Positions 8,281 through 18,118 of a stretch of 64,000 bases of DNA are shown here, piece after piece. Under the pieces are notes generated by a model that was not told the DNA's origin, ran no database searches, and worked only from the letters and a program-made list of their open reading frames with translations. Each line of letters opens with the position of its first letter. The first letter of the stretch is position 1. The position numbers and the translations under genes are program-made. Origin of the DNA: Pseudochryseolinea flava (lineage in GTDB: Bacteria > Bacteroidota > Bacteroidia > Cytophagales > Cyclobacteriaceae). Location of the stretch: contig NZ_QMFY01000002.1 in assembly GCF_003286915.1 (NCBI RefSeq), positions 434,001 to 498,000 of the forward strand, given 5' to 3'.

Positions 8281-8682
8281 AAATTTCCTTTTGAATTCAC
8301 AAACAACCTGTTTTTACAAACGTACAAGCTTCTTCACGCCGGTATTTGATAAAAATTACTCCTAACTAATGCTATCTTAACCCATTTACAAAATACATAA
8401 TCACGATTGCGATAAGCACCTGATAAAATAGTATTACAAAATGACTATCGCCGTTTAAATCGCCAATGCAGAATTTACTCTCTTTACAATTGTTATTGGT
8501 TTGGATAGCGCTCACGATCATCAATTTTATTTGGGTTTAAAATTGCGTGACCTGAGCTTGAGAATGGAGCGGGCTTGTGATTGGTCGAGTCCGCTCTTTC
8601 TATAAATACTTCCATCGAAAGAGGATTTGAAATAAAAAAGGGATGCTTTTGCACCCCTTTTTTGTTTACGAATTACGCAGTC
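8281..8682. other. 402-bp gap with no convincing gene
   Basis: The gap lies between the Nudix regulator start and the end of the DUF5007-like gene. It holds the possible -7 box of the regulator and the terminator hairpin at 8634-8663. One short frame, 8466-8540 on the plus strand, would encode a 24-residue hydrophobic peptide (MQNLLSLQLLLVWIALTIIN and four more residues). No ribosome-binding site or homologue supports it, so I do not call it a gene. Confidence 0.6.
8634..8663. terminator. bidirectional intrinsic terminator
   Basis: AAAAAAGGG-A-TGC pairs with GCA-C-CCCTTTTTT around a TTTT loop with a single internal mismatch. A/T tracts flank both sides, so it can stop transcription on either strand. 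It lies 20 bp after the stop of the last gene of the fasciclin Sus operon. Confidence 0.8.
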
Positions 8683-9687
8683 TCAAATATCAATGGTGAG
8701 ACATTTCACTGTAAATACATATGCCCCTTCTCGCTTAATCTTAAAACTGTCGGTATATATTTTCACGTCGAATGCATTCACGCCATTCTTATCCAAGAAC
8801 TCGGTAGCCGCACTACCTGATGGAATGTAGGCAAATCTGAAAGCCTTTCCGCCAGAAATCCAATTATAGGGAAAAGGACCCAACGGAAAGGTATAGGTAA
8901 CACCTTCGCTTGTCACTGATTTCGGTTTGCCACCTAGCCATGGCGTTGCGTCACTGAATTTGTAATCATTTGCTTGCTCACGGATAAGCTCCCGGAATCC
9001 AAACTTTATTGGATCAATCGCTTCATCGTCTTTATCAACAAATTTAAACATGATGGTATTCTCAGATGATTCGGCACGCGTACTACTCACGCTAAATCCG
9101 GGATAGTCGATCACCGTCTTCGTATTTCCCTCTTCATCTTTCTTCGTCGCATACGTAACCACCTGCGCCGCGATGTTCGGCACTGGATTGCCTGTAAGAA
9201 TTCTTATCGTACAAATATCTTTGAACACTTTCGAACCCGAGTCGTTAGAAACCTCTACATCAAACGTATACTCACCAACCGGCACGTTCACCGTTTCAGG
9301 CGAAAATTGCAGTTGACCTCCTTCTTCATTAATCTTAAACACTGGCCAGCTTCTCTTTTCAATCTTTGATTGTACCAATTCAAACGTTGTATCGCGCTGT
9401 GTAATCTGACTGGTATATACTGTTGTGTTAAACTCTTTCATCAGTTCCGTAGCAACTTCACCCGTTTGCTTATTGCGAATTTCTAAAAGCTTTACACGCA
9501 ACGGCAACGTAGAGCCATCGGACACAATTGCATTTGAGAGCGCTACGCTTCCTTGGGTGACATTGAAGGGGTTTTGAGAATACGTGATCAGATCGCTGAT
9601 AAACCCTTGCTCATCAGGCTCGCAAGCATTGAGAAACAACAACGCACTGAACAGAAATGTTAATGAAATGTATTTTATCCTTTTCAT
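8683..9687 (-). CDS. DUF5007-like surface lipoprotein of the Sus operon
   Basis: This is a 334-residue lipoprotein. I chose the ATG at 9687 over an upstream ATG at 9780 because it gives the clean signal MKRIKYISLTFLFSALLFLNAC and leaves 10 bp after the fasciclin gene; the longer form would overlap it. A DGSTLPLRVKLLEIRN stretch and beta-rich, Ig-like sequence with VPVGEYTFDVEVSNDSG follow. It resembles DUF5007 proteins, which occur with SusC/SusD and fasciclin genes in Bacteroidota; the family name is from memory. It is probably an outer-membrane accessory that binds ligand, with function unknown. It is the last gene before the terminator at 8634. Confidence 0.75.
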   Translation of the reverse strand: MKRIKYISLTFLFSALLFLNACEPDEQGFISDLITYSQNPFNVTQGSVALSNAIVSDGSTLPLRVKLLEIRNKQTGEVATELMKEFNTTVYTSQITQRDTTFELVQSKIEKRSWPVFKINEEGGQLQFSPETVNVPVGEYTFDVEVSNDSGSKVFKDICTIRILTGNPVPNIAAQVVTYATKKDEEGNTKTVIDYPGFSVSSTRAESSENTIMFKFVDKDDEAIDPIKFGFRELIREQANDYKFSDATPWLGGKPKSVTSEGVTYTFPLGPFPYNWISGGKAFRFAYIPSGSAATEFLDKNGVNAFDVKIYTDSFKIKREGAYVFTVKCLTIDI

Positions 9688-9697
9688 GATGTTGCTC

Positions 9698-10288
9698 TTA
9701 AAATCCATAATTAAAAATGTGGGTATTGGCCATAGCATGCACGACGCCTGTATTCGTCTGAATATTCGACGACTGAACATAGTTTTTTACTTCTATCTCA
9801 TTTATCATTCTGTTAATTGAAAGTCGGTACACGGGCTCATTTGTCCATTCCGTGTAAGCGTTATCCACTTGTTCGATTAATTCAAAATTATATTCCAATC
9901 CAGACTCACTAGTAATTTCATTGTCTCCGATTTTGCTTAAATCTTCCATTAATATCGGATCATCAAAAAGATAATTACGCAGGGTATCGGCGGTAACGTA
10001 TTTCTTTAACGAATCGAGTGTCCAATTAAACCGCATGTACTTTCTAAAACTATAATCCGTTACTACCAAAAATGTTCCAGCGGCGTTCACTTCCTCCTTC
10101 ATATTATGATGATCGATCAGCATAACCAAAGTATCAAAGTATTGCCAAGAATGACTCGCCAGAAAATCGTAGGTTGTCATATCCACGCGCGGATCGTGCT
10201 TACCACCGTCGGTAAGATATTCATAGTCACAGCTCATGCAAAGAGCTACAACTAAACATGAGACTATATACGCTATATACTTTTTCAT
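9698..10288 (-). CDS. fasciclin-domain lipoprotein
   Basis: This 196-residue protein starts with a lipoprotein signal, MKKYIAYIVSCLVVALCMSC. A single FAS1-like domain covers most of the rest, with the typical pattern TFLVVTDYSFRKYMR, then SLKKYVTADTLRNYLF and a C-terminal segment ending in VVHAMANTHIF that resembles the FAS1 H2 motif. FAS1 domains bind proteins or glycans at cell surfaces. It lies 18 bp after the SusD gene in the same transcript and probably joins the outer-membrane uptake complex. The domain is short and divergent, but the order susC, susD, fasciclin, DUF5007-like supports the call. Confidence 0.85.
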   Translation of the reverse strand: MKKYIAYIVSCLVVALCMSCDYEYLTDGGKHDPRVDMTTYDFLASHSWQYFDTLVMLIDHHNMKEEVNAAGTFLVVTDYSFRKYMRFNWTLDSLKKYVTADTLRNYLFDDPILMEDLSKIGDNEITSESGLEYNFELIEQVDNAYTEWTNEPVYRLSINRMINEIEVKNYVQSSNIQTNTGVVHAMANTHIFNYGF

Positions 10289-10306
10289 ATCTTAATATTT
10301 AATCAA

Positions 10307-11800
10307 TTAAAGCTCGCTACTCCAGAAAGTTGTTTGCTTAAGAGCAGTATTGTTAATGAATAACGTAGGATCTACAGGCCAGAAATATTTACCTGCATTA
10401 AAATCTTCAGGCGACATGTTATTGAACTTAAACACGTTCTTATGTTTCGCCATTCGAACCATATCATAAAAGCGGTGACCTTCTAAAAACAATTCGCGGG
10501 CGCGCTCTTCCATCACCGCCTCATAAAGCGAGCCAACACCATCCCATGAATCAAGGTCGTTAGCACTGCGCACTTCATTTAAAATCGTTTCAGCGCTACC
10601 ATCGCCAATCGCAGCAAGTGCTTCCGCTTTGAGCAATCTTAGTTCGGTGTAACGAAAAATATTGATGACGTAAGAGTAACGCGACACCCATGGTTCATTC
10701 CCTACCGTGAAGTTCAGATACTTCATCACGACCGGAAAATTAAAAGTCTCTTCCGTAAATTTAAATCCGTATTTATAGCGAGCATCTTCTTCCGTGTAAA
10801 GCGACGCTAATCGTGTTTTGTTCACTTGCCATGACGGTGCCTCTTTAGGATCCACATGATAACGATCATCACCTACCCACACACCTGTATTATTTCCGAT
10901 CTCTGAATCAATACCACCACCCCATCGGCTTCCCCATTCGTTGTCTTCTTTTAATTTCGGAATAAAGAATACATTGTCAACAGTATTACCAAGCCAGTAT
11001 CGGTCGAGGAAACGTTGCTCGTCGCGCGGGCCGTATCCGTAGTTTGATCCTTCCTGTTCAAAGCTGTTAAGCGCGGTGATCACGTTCTCATAGTTACCCT
11101 TCCACGCTTCGAAGTGTGCCTTCAACGCATACGCTACTGCTCTATTGGCACGAGAACCAGCACGCCCTCGCCTTTCTTCCGTCAGCAACTCAATAGCTTT
11201 GTCTATGTCGGCACCAATTTGTGTATGCACTTCTTGTTCCGTCGAACGCGCAACGTAGAACGATGCCGTGAGCGGATCATTATACGCTTCGACGATCAGC
11301 GGCACTTCGCCCCAAATGCGCGTCATATAGAAATATGTGAACGCTCTAAGAAAGTATGCCTCACCAATCAAATGATTCTTATCACTGCGGGTAAACTTGT
11401 TGTCCGGAATCTGGGCAATGCGTTCTATCGCTCTATTTGATTGATCGATCACACGATAGAAGAATGTCCAATCGCGATAGCGTTTCATCGGGCGCCACAC
11501 TTCTGCGGCAGGGATCGACAGCGCCAAATTATATTGCCGAACAGGTTCATAGTCATAGCCAGCGACATCTGAAAACTCATCGGTCGGAATATCGCCATAG
11601 GCCCAATATGCCATCACGTTACCCAATGCTTCTCTGAGCAATGAATATCCGCCTTGTAGACCCGCTTCTGCTTCTGTCTCCGTTGCCCAGAATTTTTCAT
11701 CGACAGCAACGCTTTGTGGCTGACGGTCGAGAAAATCGTCGCAGCTAACAACCATCACCATGATGATCGCAGCAACAAATGATTTAAATATTTTTTTCAT
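10307..11800 (-). CDS. SusD/RagB family outer-membrane lipoprotein
   Basis: This 497-residue protein has the lipoprotein signal MKKIFKSFVAAIIMVMVVSC and the DDFLDRQPQS start typical of SusD homologues. Tetratricopeptide-like helices follow, including IGEAYFLRAFTYFYMTRIWG. The C-terminal SusD motif RARELFLEGHRFYDMVRM is present. SusD proteins cap the SusC barrel and capture ligand at the surface. It starts 24 bp after the SusC gene. Because the operon lacks glycosidases, the ligand may be a peptide or glycoprotein fragment rather than a glycan. Confidence 0.95.
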   Translation of the reverse strand: MKKIFKSFVAAIIMVMVVSCDDFLDRQPQSVAVDEKFWATETEAEAGLQGGYSLLREALGNVMAYWAYGDIPTDEFSDVAGYDYEPVRQYNLALSIPAAEVWRPMKRYRDWTFFYRVIDQSNRAIERIAQIPDNKFTRSDKNHLIGEAYFLRAFTYFYMTRIWGEVPLIVEAYNDPLTASFYVARSTEQEVHTQIGADIDKAIELLTEERRGRAGSRANRAVAYALKAHFEAWKGNYENVITALNSFEQEGSNYGYGPRDEQRFLDRYWLGNTVDNVFFIPKLKEDNEWGSRWGGGIDSEIGNNTGVWVGDDRYHVDPKEAPSWQVNKTRLASLYTEEDARYKYGFKFTEETFNFPVVMKYLNFTVGNEPWVSRYSYVINIFRYTELRLLKAEALAAIGDGSAETILNEVRSANDLDSWDGVGSLYEAVMEERARELFLEGHRFYDMVRMAKHKNVFKFNNMSPEDFNAGKYFWPVDPTLFINNTALKQTTFWSSEL

Positions 11801-11824
11801 ACGAATTGCAATTGTAATGGTGAC

Positions 11825-14800
11825 TTACAGACTGATGTCCAATCCAAGTGTAAACTTATGCGGCAATGGATAACGATCGCCGCGCGTATAGCCTGATGGA
11901 TCGCCGACTTCCGGATCTGGAAGTCGCGCCTCGTGCCAAAGCCAGATGTTTTCGACGATACCGTAGATCTTCAAATTCTGTAAATGCAACTTGCGCAAAA
12001 TGCCCGGTGAGAAGTTGTATCCCAATTGAATATTCTTCAAGCGAAAGAATGATCCATTATCGATGAAGTACGAATTCGAGATGTGATACTTGTCGACATT
12101 GTTCGGACCAAGGATCGCCGGAAACTCAGGATCTCCTTCTGGACCTGTCCAATAATTTAGATTCTTAAAATTCGAGGCTGGACCTGAACGCGGTCCCCAA
12201 TCAGAATAATAGTTTGGCGACCCATTAAATTTATCGGAGAAGAATCCATTCCACAACTTCCGACCGTAAACAAAATAAGCATATACGCCGAGCGTGAAAT
12301 TTTTATACTGGAATGTGTTGTTAAATCCACCAGCATATTTCGGATGAGGATTTCCAACAGTCATCTTATCCAAGTCATTAATGATGTAGTCACCATTCAA
12401 GTCTCTTCGCGCGGGATCACCAGCACCAAAGAACGGACCACCTTCCCATCCCCAACGCATTCTTTGACCTGTCAGCGGATTTACTGGCACCTCTTCATTC
12501 GAATCATAGATCTTATCAACTTGCCAAACACTGTATTCATAGATTGGACGTCCTTTCGTTAACACGTATTGAAGCCATGGATCACCTGCTTTAAATGTTC
12601 GTCCACCATTCGGAAGATCAAGGATCGAATTGTTGTTGATTGCCAATGTAAAATTCGTCTGCCAACTAACAGGGAAACGCGCGGGTAGATTGTTTGTATT
12701 CAATGTAATCTCAACACCTTGATTTAATACGGAAGCAACATTGCGTAAGCCAGTCGTATATCCTGTCGTAGCCGGAAGCATTACACCCATCGGAAGATCA
12801 CGAGACTCGCGGTGATACCAGTCGATGGTAACGCCAAATCTGCCATCAAGAATTTGAGCATCAAATCCGATATTCCATTGTGGATCCGTTTGCCAACTCA
12901 AACTAGGACCGGATGCAGGACTGTTGTAATCAGAAAACATCATCGGACTACCACCATAGGTTGTGATACCATACCCTTCAAGATGTTGCCACCACCCTGT
13001 TGAGTATGAAGTAAGTTTTCGATACGCCGAGTATGGATCACCGGGGTCATAGCCTGTCTTTCCATAACTACCGCGCACTTTGAAGAAAGAAACTTTAAAT
13101 GCTTCCGGCCAAAACGCTTCTTTCGATGCAATCCATCCCACCGAAACCGAAGGGAAACTTATCCATTGATTATTATTCGAATACCTTGATGTACCATCTC
13201 GTCTGTAGTTCGCGGAGAAAAGATATTTCCCTTCATAATCATAAGACACACGACCAAAAATAGAAGCGCGAGAATAATCAGATTTATACGTGCTCGAATT
13301 CGGATCGATGAATTGATTGTTCAAGTTCTGCAATGTCTTATAGTAGTCTGATGCAAGGTGCGTTGCCCTGAAGTAAGTTCGATTAGATTGAAAAAGCTTT
13401 GCACTTGATCCAAGGATTGCGCTGAAGTTGTGTTTCCCCAATCTTTTATCAGCACTGAAATATTGTTCAATCTCCCAGTTTGATGAGCCATCTTGATTCA
13501 GATATGCTTCTGGCGTTCCAGACGCACTGATCTTTGCCGACTGTGCAAAATCCCTTCTACTTTGTGTACCAAAACCGCTGGCATTTACATTCCAATGTAG
13601 AAAATCAAATAAGCGAAGATCCGACCTCACGTTTGCCGACAAAAACACGTCGTTATTCTTATCCGTCACTTCCTTGTAACTTCCAGTATACACGCCGACA
13701 TCAGCAGCCGATAATCCCCAAAAAGATGAAGGAAAATTCCATGGTGCGAATGGATACTTATCTTCGAGTCCATTTCCTCTTTTACGATCAGAGAAAGAAC
13801 CAATCAAGGTGAGATCAAGGTGTAGACGTTCCGTTGGATCAGCACCAAGATTTATCGTCGCCTGATAGCGCTTGAATCCCGTATTGATCAATGTACCTTC
13901 TTCGCTGTAATGATTCAATGCAATTCTATAGGAGCTTTTCTGTAAATATTGCGCAATTGAAAAATCGATATTAAAAAGTTTAGCATCTTGTAAGAACAAT
14001 CCCTGCCAATCGGTGTTGTTATTGAATGCCGCATTAAGACTATCCGTTAGTGTCGGTGTCATTCCTTCATAAAAATTCACATCACGGACAGCGAAGTCTT
14101 TAATCAAATCCATCTTGTAGCGACGCTCTGCGGCCCCTGTGTAGACCGGCATCATTTGTGGCTTCGTACTCACACCGCCATACATATTCAATCTGATTTG
14201 TGGTGCACCGAGCTTAGGGCGTTTGGTCTTAATGATAATAACACCATTGGCGGCACGCGAGCCATAGATCGCCGACGCAGAGGCATCTTTCAAAACATCG
14301 ATTGACTCAATATCATTTGGGTTGATCATTGAAATCGGATCGGTACCTGTTGCCGACGAACCGATTTCGTTCATATCAAAGATCACATTGTCCACTACGT
14401 ATAGCGGAAAGGTTCTTGCGTTAGCACCGGGTTGTGCAAGGTTACTGCTACCGCGTATCGTCACCGAGTTCACCGCGCCAGGCTCTCCTGAAGACGCCAA
14501 TATGGTTAGCCCTGCTACTTTACCTTGCAACGCGAGGTTCGCGCTTGGCACAGGAATATTCTCAATATCCTTTGCCCGCACCGTTGCAATCGACGCCGTT
14601 GATAATTCACGCTCAATGTTTTGATATCCAATCGCCACCACCTCTTTCAACAACGCAACATCGGGTTTCATATCTATATTGAAACTCGTCGTGTTACCAA
14701 CAACGATCTCTTGTGGAGAAAAACCGATAAAGCTGAAAACAATCGTAGCATCACTTGATGGAACCGTAAGCGTAAATTTCCCATCAGCATCGGAGGTGGT

Positions 14801-14974
14801 ACCAACTGTTGTTCCTTTAATAAAGACACTTACACCTGGCAGCGCATTTCCAGCGTCGTCTTTTACGCTTCCCGAAATTGCTGTCTGCGCCACCGCGAAT
14901 TGAGAAATTAGCATCAACAATAGCGCGGGCATCAATCGTCGATGAAAAAGAGTAGCGTTCTTACGCATAGGCAT
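11825..14974 (-). CDS. SusC/RagA family TonB-dependent receptor
   Basis: This 1049-residue receptor has a signal peptide, an N-terminal carboxypeptidase-regulatory-like domain (about 31-110, ISGSVKDDAGNALPGVSVFI), a plug domain with the SusC signature GSRAANGVIIIKT near residue 240, and a C-terminal beta-barrel. It imports ligands through the outer membrane with energy from TonB. It heads an operon of four genes ending at the terminator at 8634. Starts at M1 or M3 are equally possible. The 214-bp region shared with the divergent metallopeptidase contains the palindrome ACAACGTTGT (15053-15062). Confidence 0.96.
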   Translation of the reverse strand: MPMRKNATLFHRRLMPALLLMLISQFAVAQTAISGSVKDDAGNALPGVSVFIKGTTVGTTSDADGKFTLTVPSSDATIVFSFIGFSPQEIVVGNTTSFNIDMKPDVALLKEVVAIGYQNIERELSTASIATVRAKDIENIPVPSANLALQGKVAGLTILASSGEPGAVNSVTIRGSSNLAQPGANARTFPLYVVDNVIFDMNEIGSSATGTDPISMINPNDIESIDVLKDASASAIYGSRAANGVIIIKTKRPKLGAPQIRLNMYGGVSTKPQMMPVYTGAAERRYKMDLIKDFAVRDVNFYEGMTPTLTDSLNAAFNNNTDWQGLFLQDAKLFNIDFSIAQYLQKSSYRIALNHYSEEGTLINTGFKRYQATINLGADPTERLHLDLTLIGSFSDRKRGNGLEDKYPFAPWNFPSSFWGLSAADVGVYTGSYKEVTDKNNDVFLSANVRSDLRLFDFLHWNVNASGFGTQSRRDFAQSAKISASGTPEAYLNQDGSSNWEIEQYFSADKRLGKHNFSAILGSSAKLFQSNRTYFRATHLASDYYKTLQNLNNQFIDPNSSTYKSDYSRASIFGRVSYDYEGKYLFSANYRRDGTSRYSNNNQWISFPSVSVGWIASKEAFWPEAFKVSFFKVRGSYGKTGYDPGDPYSAYRKLTSYSTGWWQHLEGYGITTYGGSPMMFSDYNSPASGPSLSWQTDPQWNIGFDAQILDGRFGVTIDWYHRESRDLPMGVMLPATTGYTTGLRNVASVLNQGVEITLNTNNLPARFPVSWQTNFTLAINNNSILDLPNGGRTFKAGDPWLQYVLTKGRPIYEYSVWQVDKIYDSNEEVPVNPLTGQRMRWGWEGGPFFGAGDPARRDLNGDYIINDLDKMTVGNPHPKYAGGFNNTFQYKNFTLGVYAYFVYGRKLWNGFFSDKFNGSPNYYSDWGPRSGPASNFKNLNYWTGPEGDPEFPAILGPNNVDKYHISNSYFIDNGSFFRLKNIQLGYNFSPGILRKLHLQNLKIYGIVENIWLWHEARLPDPEVGDPSGYTRGDRYPLPHKFTLGLDISL

Positions 14975-15188
14975 TTTAATTTGAGGTTAGTGTTTGGTAA
15001 ACAATAACTAAATGTAGCCATCTCACCTACGCGCTATTCGCAAGATCTTATCACAACGTTGTACTATTTTGTCCTGTTCTATGTTCGCGGTATGCAGCAG
15101 TTAAAATAATACTAGTTACTGATAATCGATATGAAACTACAGCACACACACACTCCCTACTTTTATACATACTTATAATAGTAGAGAT

Positions 15189-17099
15189 ATGATATCCACA
15201 AAAACAATCAATGATCAGAGGCGATCACTTCAATCGCTTACACTTTTTCTGCTTTCAATTTGTCTGTTATCGTTTGCTCTCGTGGCTTGCGGGAGTAATG
15301 AACCCACGCCGGTAATACAAAACGACGATGACGACACGGTTGACGTGGTTAACCCATCAGAGATTGATGTCTCCAAAATCTACATTCCTGAAGAATTAAA
15401 GTCTAACGACTTCTATAAGAGCTCTAGCAAATGGTACTACGGCCGCAGTAAGCAATCAGCTCACTTCATCGTTTTCTGGGACGCCAAATATGCAAACCAT
15501 GCCGATTCACCAAGCTCGGATAAAGTACCTGAGAAGTATCGTGTCGATATCGATGACCTGCTTGCGAAAGCAGAAGCCTTCTACACACTTAACGTAACGG
15601 AACTAAAATTTGCCGAGACAGGAAGTGGAAAATCAAAACTTGACAAATATAAAATGATGATCTTCCTCTTCTATCAAGATGAGTGGCTCGCTGTAGGCGC
15701 TGGATACGATAACATGATTGGTGCATTGTGGGTAAATCCTGGCACGTGCAAACCCGTCGGTTCTGTAATCGGTCACGAGATAGGTCACTCTTTTCAATAC
15801 CAGGTATTCTGCGATCTCGGCACTTCTGGATTTCGTTATGGTTTCGGCGGAAATGGTGGAAATACTTTTTGGGAACAAACTGCACAGTGGCAAGCTTTCC
15901 AAAGTTATCCCGCCGAAATGTTTTCTGATTTCGGTTTCAATGAATACGCCAATAATTACTTTCGTCATATCTGCCATGAAAATCATCGCTACGGAAGCTA
16001 CTTCATCCATGAATATTGGGCGAAGAAGCATGGCCGCGACATTATCAGCAAGATATGGCGCCAAGCGAAAGAACCGGAAGATCCGATGCAAGCTTACATG
16101 CGCATCACCGGCATAAACGTTGAACAGTTTAACGATGAGATCTACGATGCTGCGGCAAAATTCGCAACGTGGGACCTAGACGCACTTCGCCAAAATGGTG
16201 CGGAACGAATTGGCGCGCTAACGACCAAGTTCACGTCGCTTCAAGATGGAAGTTACATCATTGCCTATGATCGCTGTCCAGGAACGACAGGTTACAACGT
16301 TGTTCGATTAAATGTTCCTTCGGCGGGAACTGTCGTTTCAACACAGCTCACAGGAAAAGTGAACACCGAAGGTTTTAATACTGTAGACACTCCATCGCGC
16401 GCAGGATGGCGTTTTGGATATGTAGCACTTCTTCAAAATGGCACACGCGTTTATAGCAATATGCAAAAGGGCACACAAGGCACAGCAACCTTTACGGTAC
16501 CTGAAGGTTGCGACAAACTCTGGCTAATCGTTACCGGTGCACCAACTACCTACGCGGCACATCCTTGGGACGACAAAATTGACAACGACGATCAATGGCC
16601 TTATGCCGTGAAGTTTTCTAACACAAATTTATTTGGCAATGTCAGCTTCGACGGAACGGAGATTCCAAAAGATGAGTCGTTTGTGTTCGACGTGAAATTT
16701 CCATTTAGCAGCAGCGTGTATTTCGGCAAGTCGGTCTCGTTAGGCGACCAACTCACCACGTTAGCGAAAGCTTTCGTATTACAGCCTTCTGAGATCACGA
16801 GTAACATCGGCGGAACAATAAAATTTTATGGCGTTGAAAGCAACGGAACACTCAACCCCAACAATACTGCCACTGGCGATGGACATTGGTTTGGTGCGGA
16901 CGGAAATATCGTCGCGTGGGGAAATACAGCAAAGGTCTATTCAGAATTCAATCGACAAAACACCTCGTTTTCAATTGGACAGTTTCCAAAGCAATGCGCT
17001 TCAGGAGATAAATTCACTATCAAACAAGCTTTGGTTTACGAACACGCTCCAGGAAAAACAGTACAAGCAACATTCACCTTCAACATCACGATCGAATAA
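15189..17099 (+). CDS. secreted HEIGH zinc-peptidase-like lipoprotein (DUF6055/DUF4859-like)
   Basis: This 636-residue lipoprotein has a signal ending in LLSFALVAC (C34). A gluzincin-like site follows: HEIGH at 196-200 and a possible third ligand E229 in FWEQTAQWQAF. The region around HFIVFWDAKY resembles DUF6055, and the C-terminal third, with QFPKQCASGDKFTIKQALVY, resembles DUF4859, a beta-sandwich often found on secreted Bacteroidota enzymes. Both family names are from memory. It would act at the cell surface or outside it, as a peptidase if the site is active. It is transcribed divergently from the SusC/SusD/fasciclin operon, so the two may share a promoter region and a proteinaceous substrate. 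Confidence 0.82.
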   Translation: MISTKTINDQRRSLQSLTLFLLSICLLSFALVACGSNEPTPVIQNDDDDTVDVVNPSEIDVSKIYIPEELKSNDFYKSSSKWYYGRSKQSAHFIVFWDAKYANHADSPSSDKVPEKYRVDIDDLLAKAEAFYTLNVTELKFAETGSGKSKLDKYKMMIFLFYQDEWLAVGAGYDNMIGALWVNPGTCKPVGSVIGHEIGHSFQYQVFCDLGTSGFRYGFGGNGGNTFWEQTAQWQAFQSYPAEMFSDFGFNEYANNYFRHICHENHRYGSYFIHEYWAKKHGRDIISKIWRQAKEPEDPMQAYMRITGINVEQFNDEIYDAAAKFATWDLDALRQNGAERIGALTTKFTSLQDGSYIIAYDRCPGTTGYNVVRLNVPSAGTVVSTQLTGKVNTEGFNTVDTPSRAGWRFGYVALLQNGTRVYSNMQKGTQGTATFTVPEGCDKLWLIVTGAPTTYAAHPWDDKIDNDDQWPYAVKFSNTNLFGNVSFDGTEIPKDESFVFDVKFPFSSSVYFGKSVSLGDQLTTLAKAFVLQPSEITSNIGGTIKFYGVESNGTLNPNNTATGDGHWFGADGNIVAWGNTAKVYSEFNRQNTSFSIGQFPKQCASGDKFTIKQALVYEHAPGKTVQATFTFNITIE

Positions 17100-17118
17100 G
17101 CTATCATCCACAAACATA

Positions 17119-17148
17119 AAGAGCGCGTAGTGGTTGCGTGCTCTTGCT
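17119..17148 (+). terminator. weak intrinsic terminator after the metallopeptidase gene
   Basis: AAGAGCGCG (17119-17127) pairs with CGTGCTCTT (17137-17145) around a 9-base loop with one G-T wobble. Only a short, interrupted T tract follows, so its strength is uncertain. It lies 20 bp after the stop codon. Confidence 0.45.
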
Positions 17149-17185
17149 TTACCACAGGAGGCCTTACTTACTCGGCCCCATCTAA

Positions 17186-18034
17186 CTACAGCGCAAGTGA
17201 CGCAGCGTCAAATACACTTGGTACGATTCCCAAGAATTTACGAAAATCACGAACAAGATGCATTTGATCGAAATAGTGAAGGTCGTAGGCAATCGTACTC
17301 CATTTCTCATTTGGAACTTTAACCTTTGCACGCAGTACATTTTCAAACCGCAGAAGATTGAAATAAGTTTTCGGTGATACCCCAACCTCATTCTTGAATG
17401 TTCTTTCAATCTGTCGTGTCGATTGTGGAATTGCCGCATAAAAGTCAGTCATCTTGTTCAAGCGCAGATGATTGATCTCCGCGGCCAACACCGCAGCGTA
17501 AGGCGATACTGACACATCGGCATCGCGAAGGAGTTCAATGAGGAAAGGCTCAACAATAGCAACGCACGACGCTAGATCACGCGCATCCGAAAGCTTGTCA
17601 TTGATAACGCGAAAATCGACAGGTAAAACTTCTTCCGCATTAATTGCATCGTCAACAAAATTAACCATCGGTATACCAAACAATCTAAATATTCCCGTGG
17701 GCTTAAATCGAATACTAAAACAAACGAAATGTTGATCGATGGTAATCGTGTATTTCCTTTGCAATCGCGGGCCGCGAATAGTACTCCTTACAAAAGGTAA
17801 AACTTCCTGTGTTGCAATATCTGTTGTCTCGTATTGCTTGCCGATGAAAAAATCGATGGAGTTGACGTGGCGACAAGGCATATCCTTCTTGATTACACCG
17901 GCATCGTGAAACGTGATCTCACGATAGGTATATTCATCGACAACGTCCTTCAACATGACCGACGGTAAATGACGCTGAAAGGAAACATTGAAAGTATTCA
18001 TTACGACAACGCTTGGAACGTTAAGATACTGCAC
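17186..18034 (-). CDS. AraC-family transcriptional regulator
   Basis: This 282-residue protein has an N-terminal cupin-like region (about 15-170) and a C-terminal AraC double helix-turn-helix (about 190-275). The second half reads QIERTFKNEVGVSPKTYFNLLRFENVL and then IAYDLHYFDQMHLVRDFRKFLG, the AraC signature with F-D-Q-x-H instead of the commoner F-S-x-x-S. It is convergent with the metallopeptidase gene. Its target is unknown; proximity makes the peptidase/Sus region possible. M12 is an alternative start. Confidence 0.88.
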   Translation of the reverse strand: MQYLNVPSVVVMNTFNVSFQRHLPSVMLKDVVDEYTYREITFHDAGVIKKDMPCRHVNSIDFFIGKQYETTDIATQEVLPFVRSTIRGPRLQRKYTITIDQHFVCFSIRFKPTGIFRLFGIPMVNFVDDAINAEEVLPVDFRVINDKLSDARDLASCVAIVEPFLIELLRDADVSVSPYAAVLAAEINHLRLNKMTDFYAAIPQSTRQIERTFKNEVGVSPKTYFNLLRFENVLRAKVKVPNEKWSTIAYDLHYFDQMHLVRDFRKFLGIVPSVFDAASLAL

Positions 18035-18118
18035 CAGCGCTCGTTGATCAATGAATTCCGGTCAGACTGCATTACCAGAGGCTAAGTGATTGCTCTCCGC
18101 TTCGTTCAAAGCAACTCA

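Noticed and set aside
8466-8540. 24-residue hydrophobic micro-frame
   Set aside because: No ribosome-binding site, promoter or homologue supports it; short hydrophobic frames arise by chance in AT-rich gaps.
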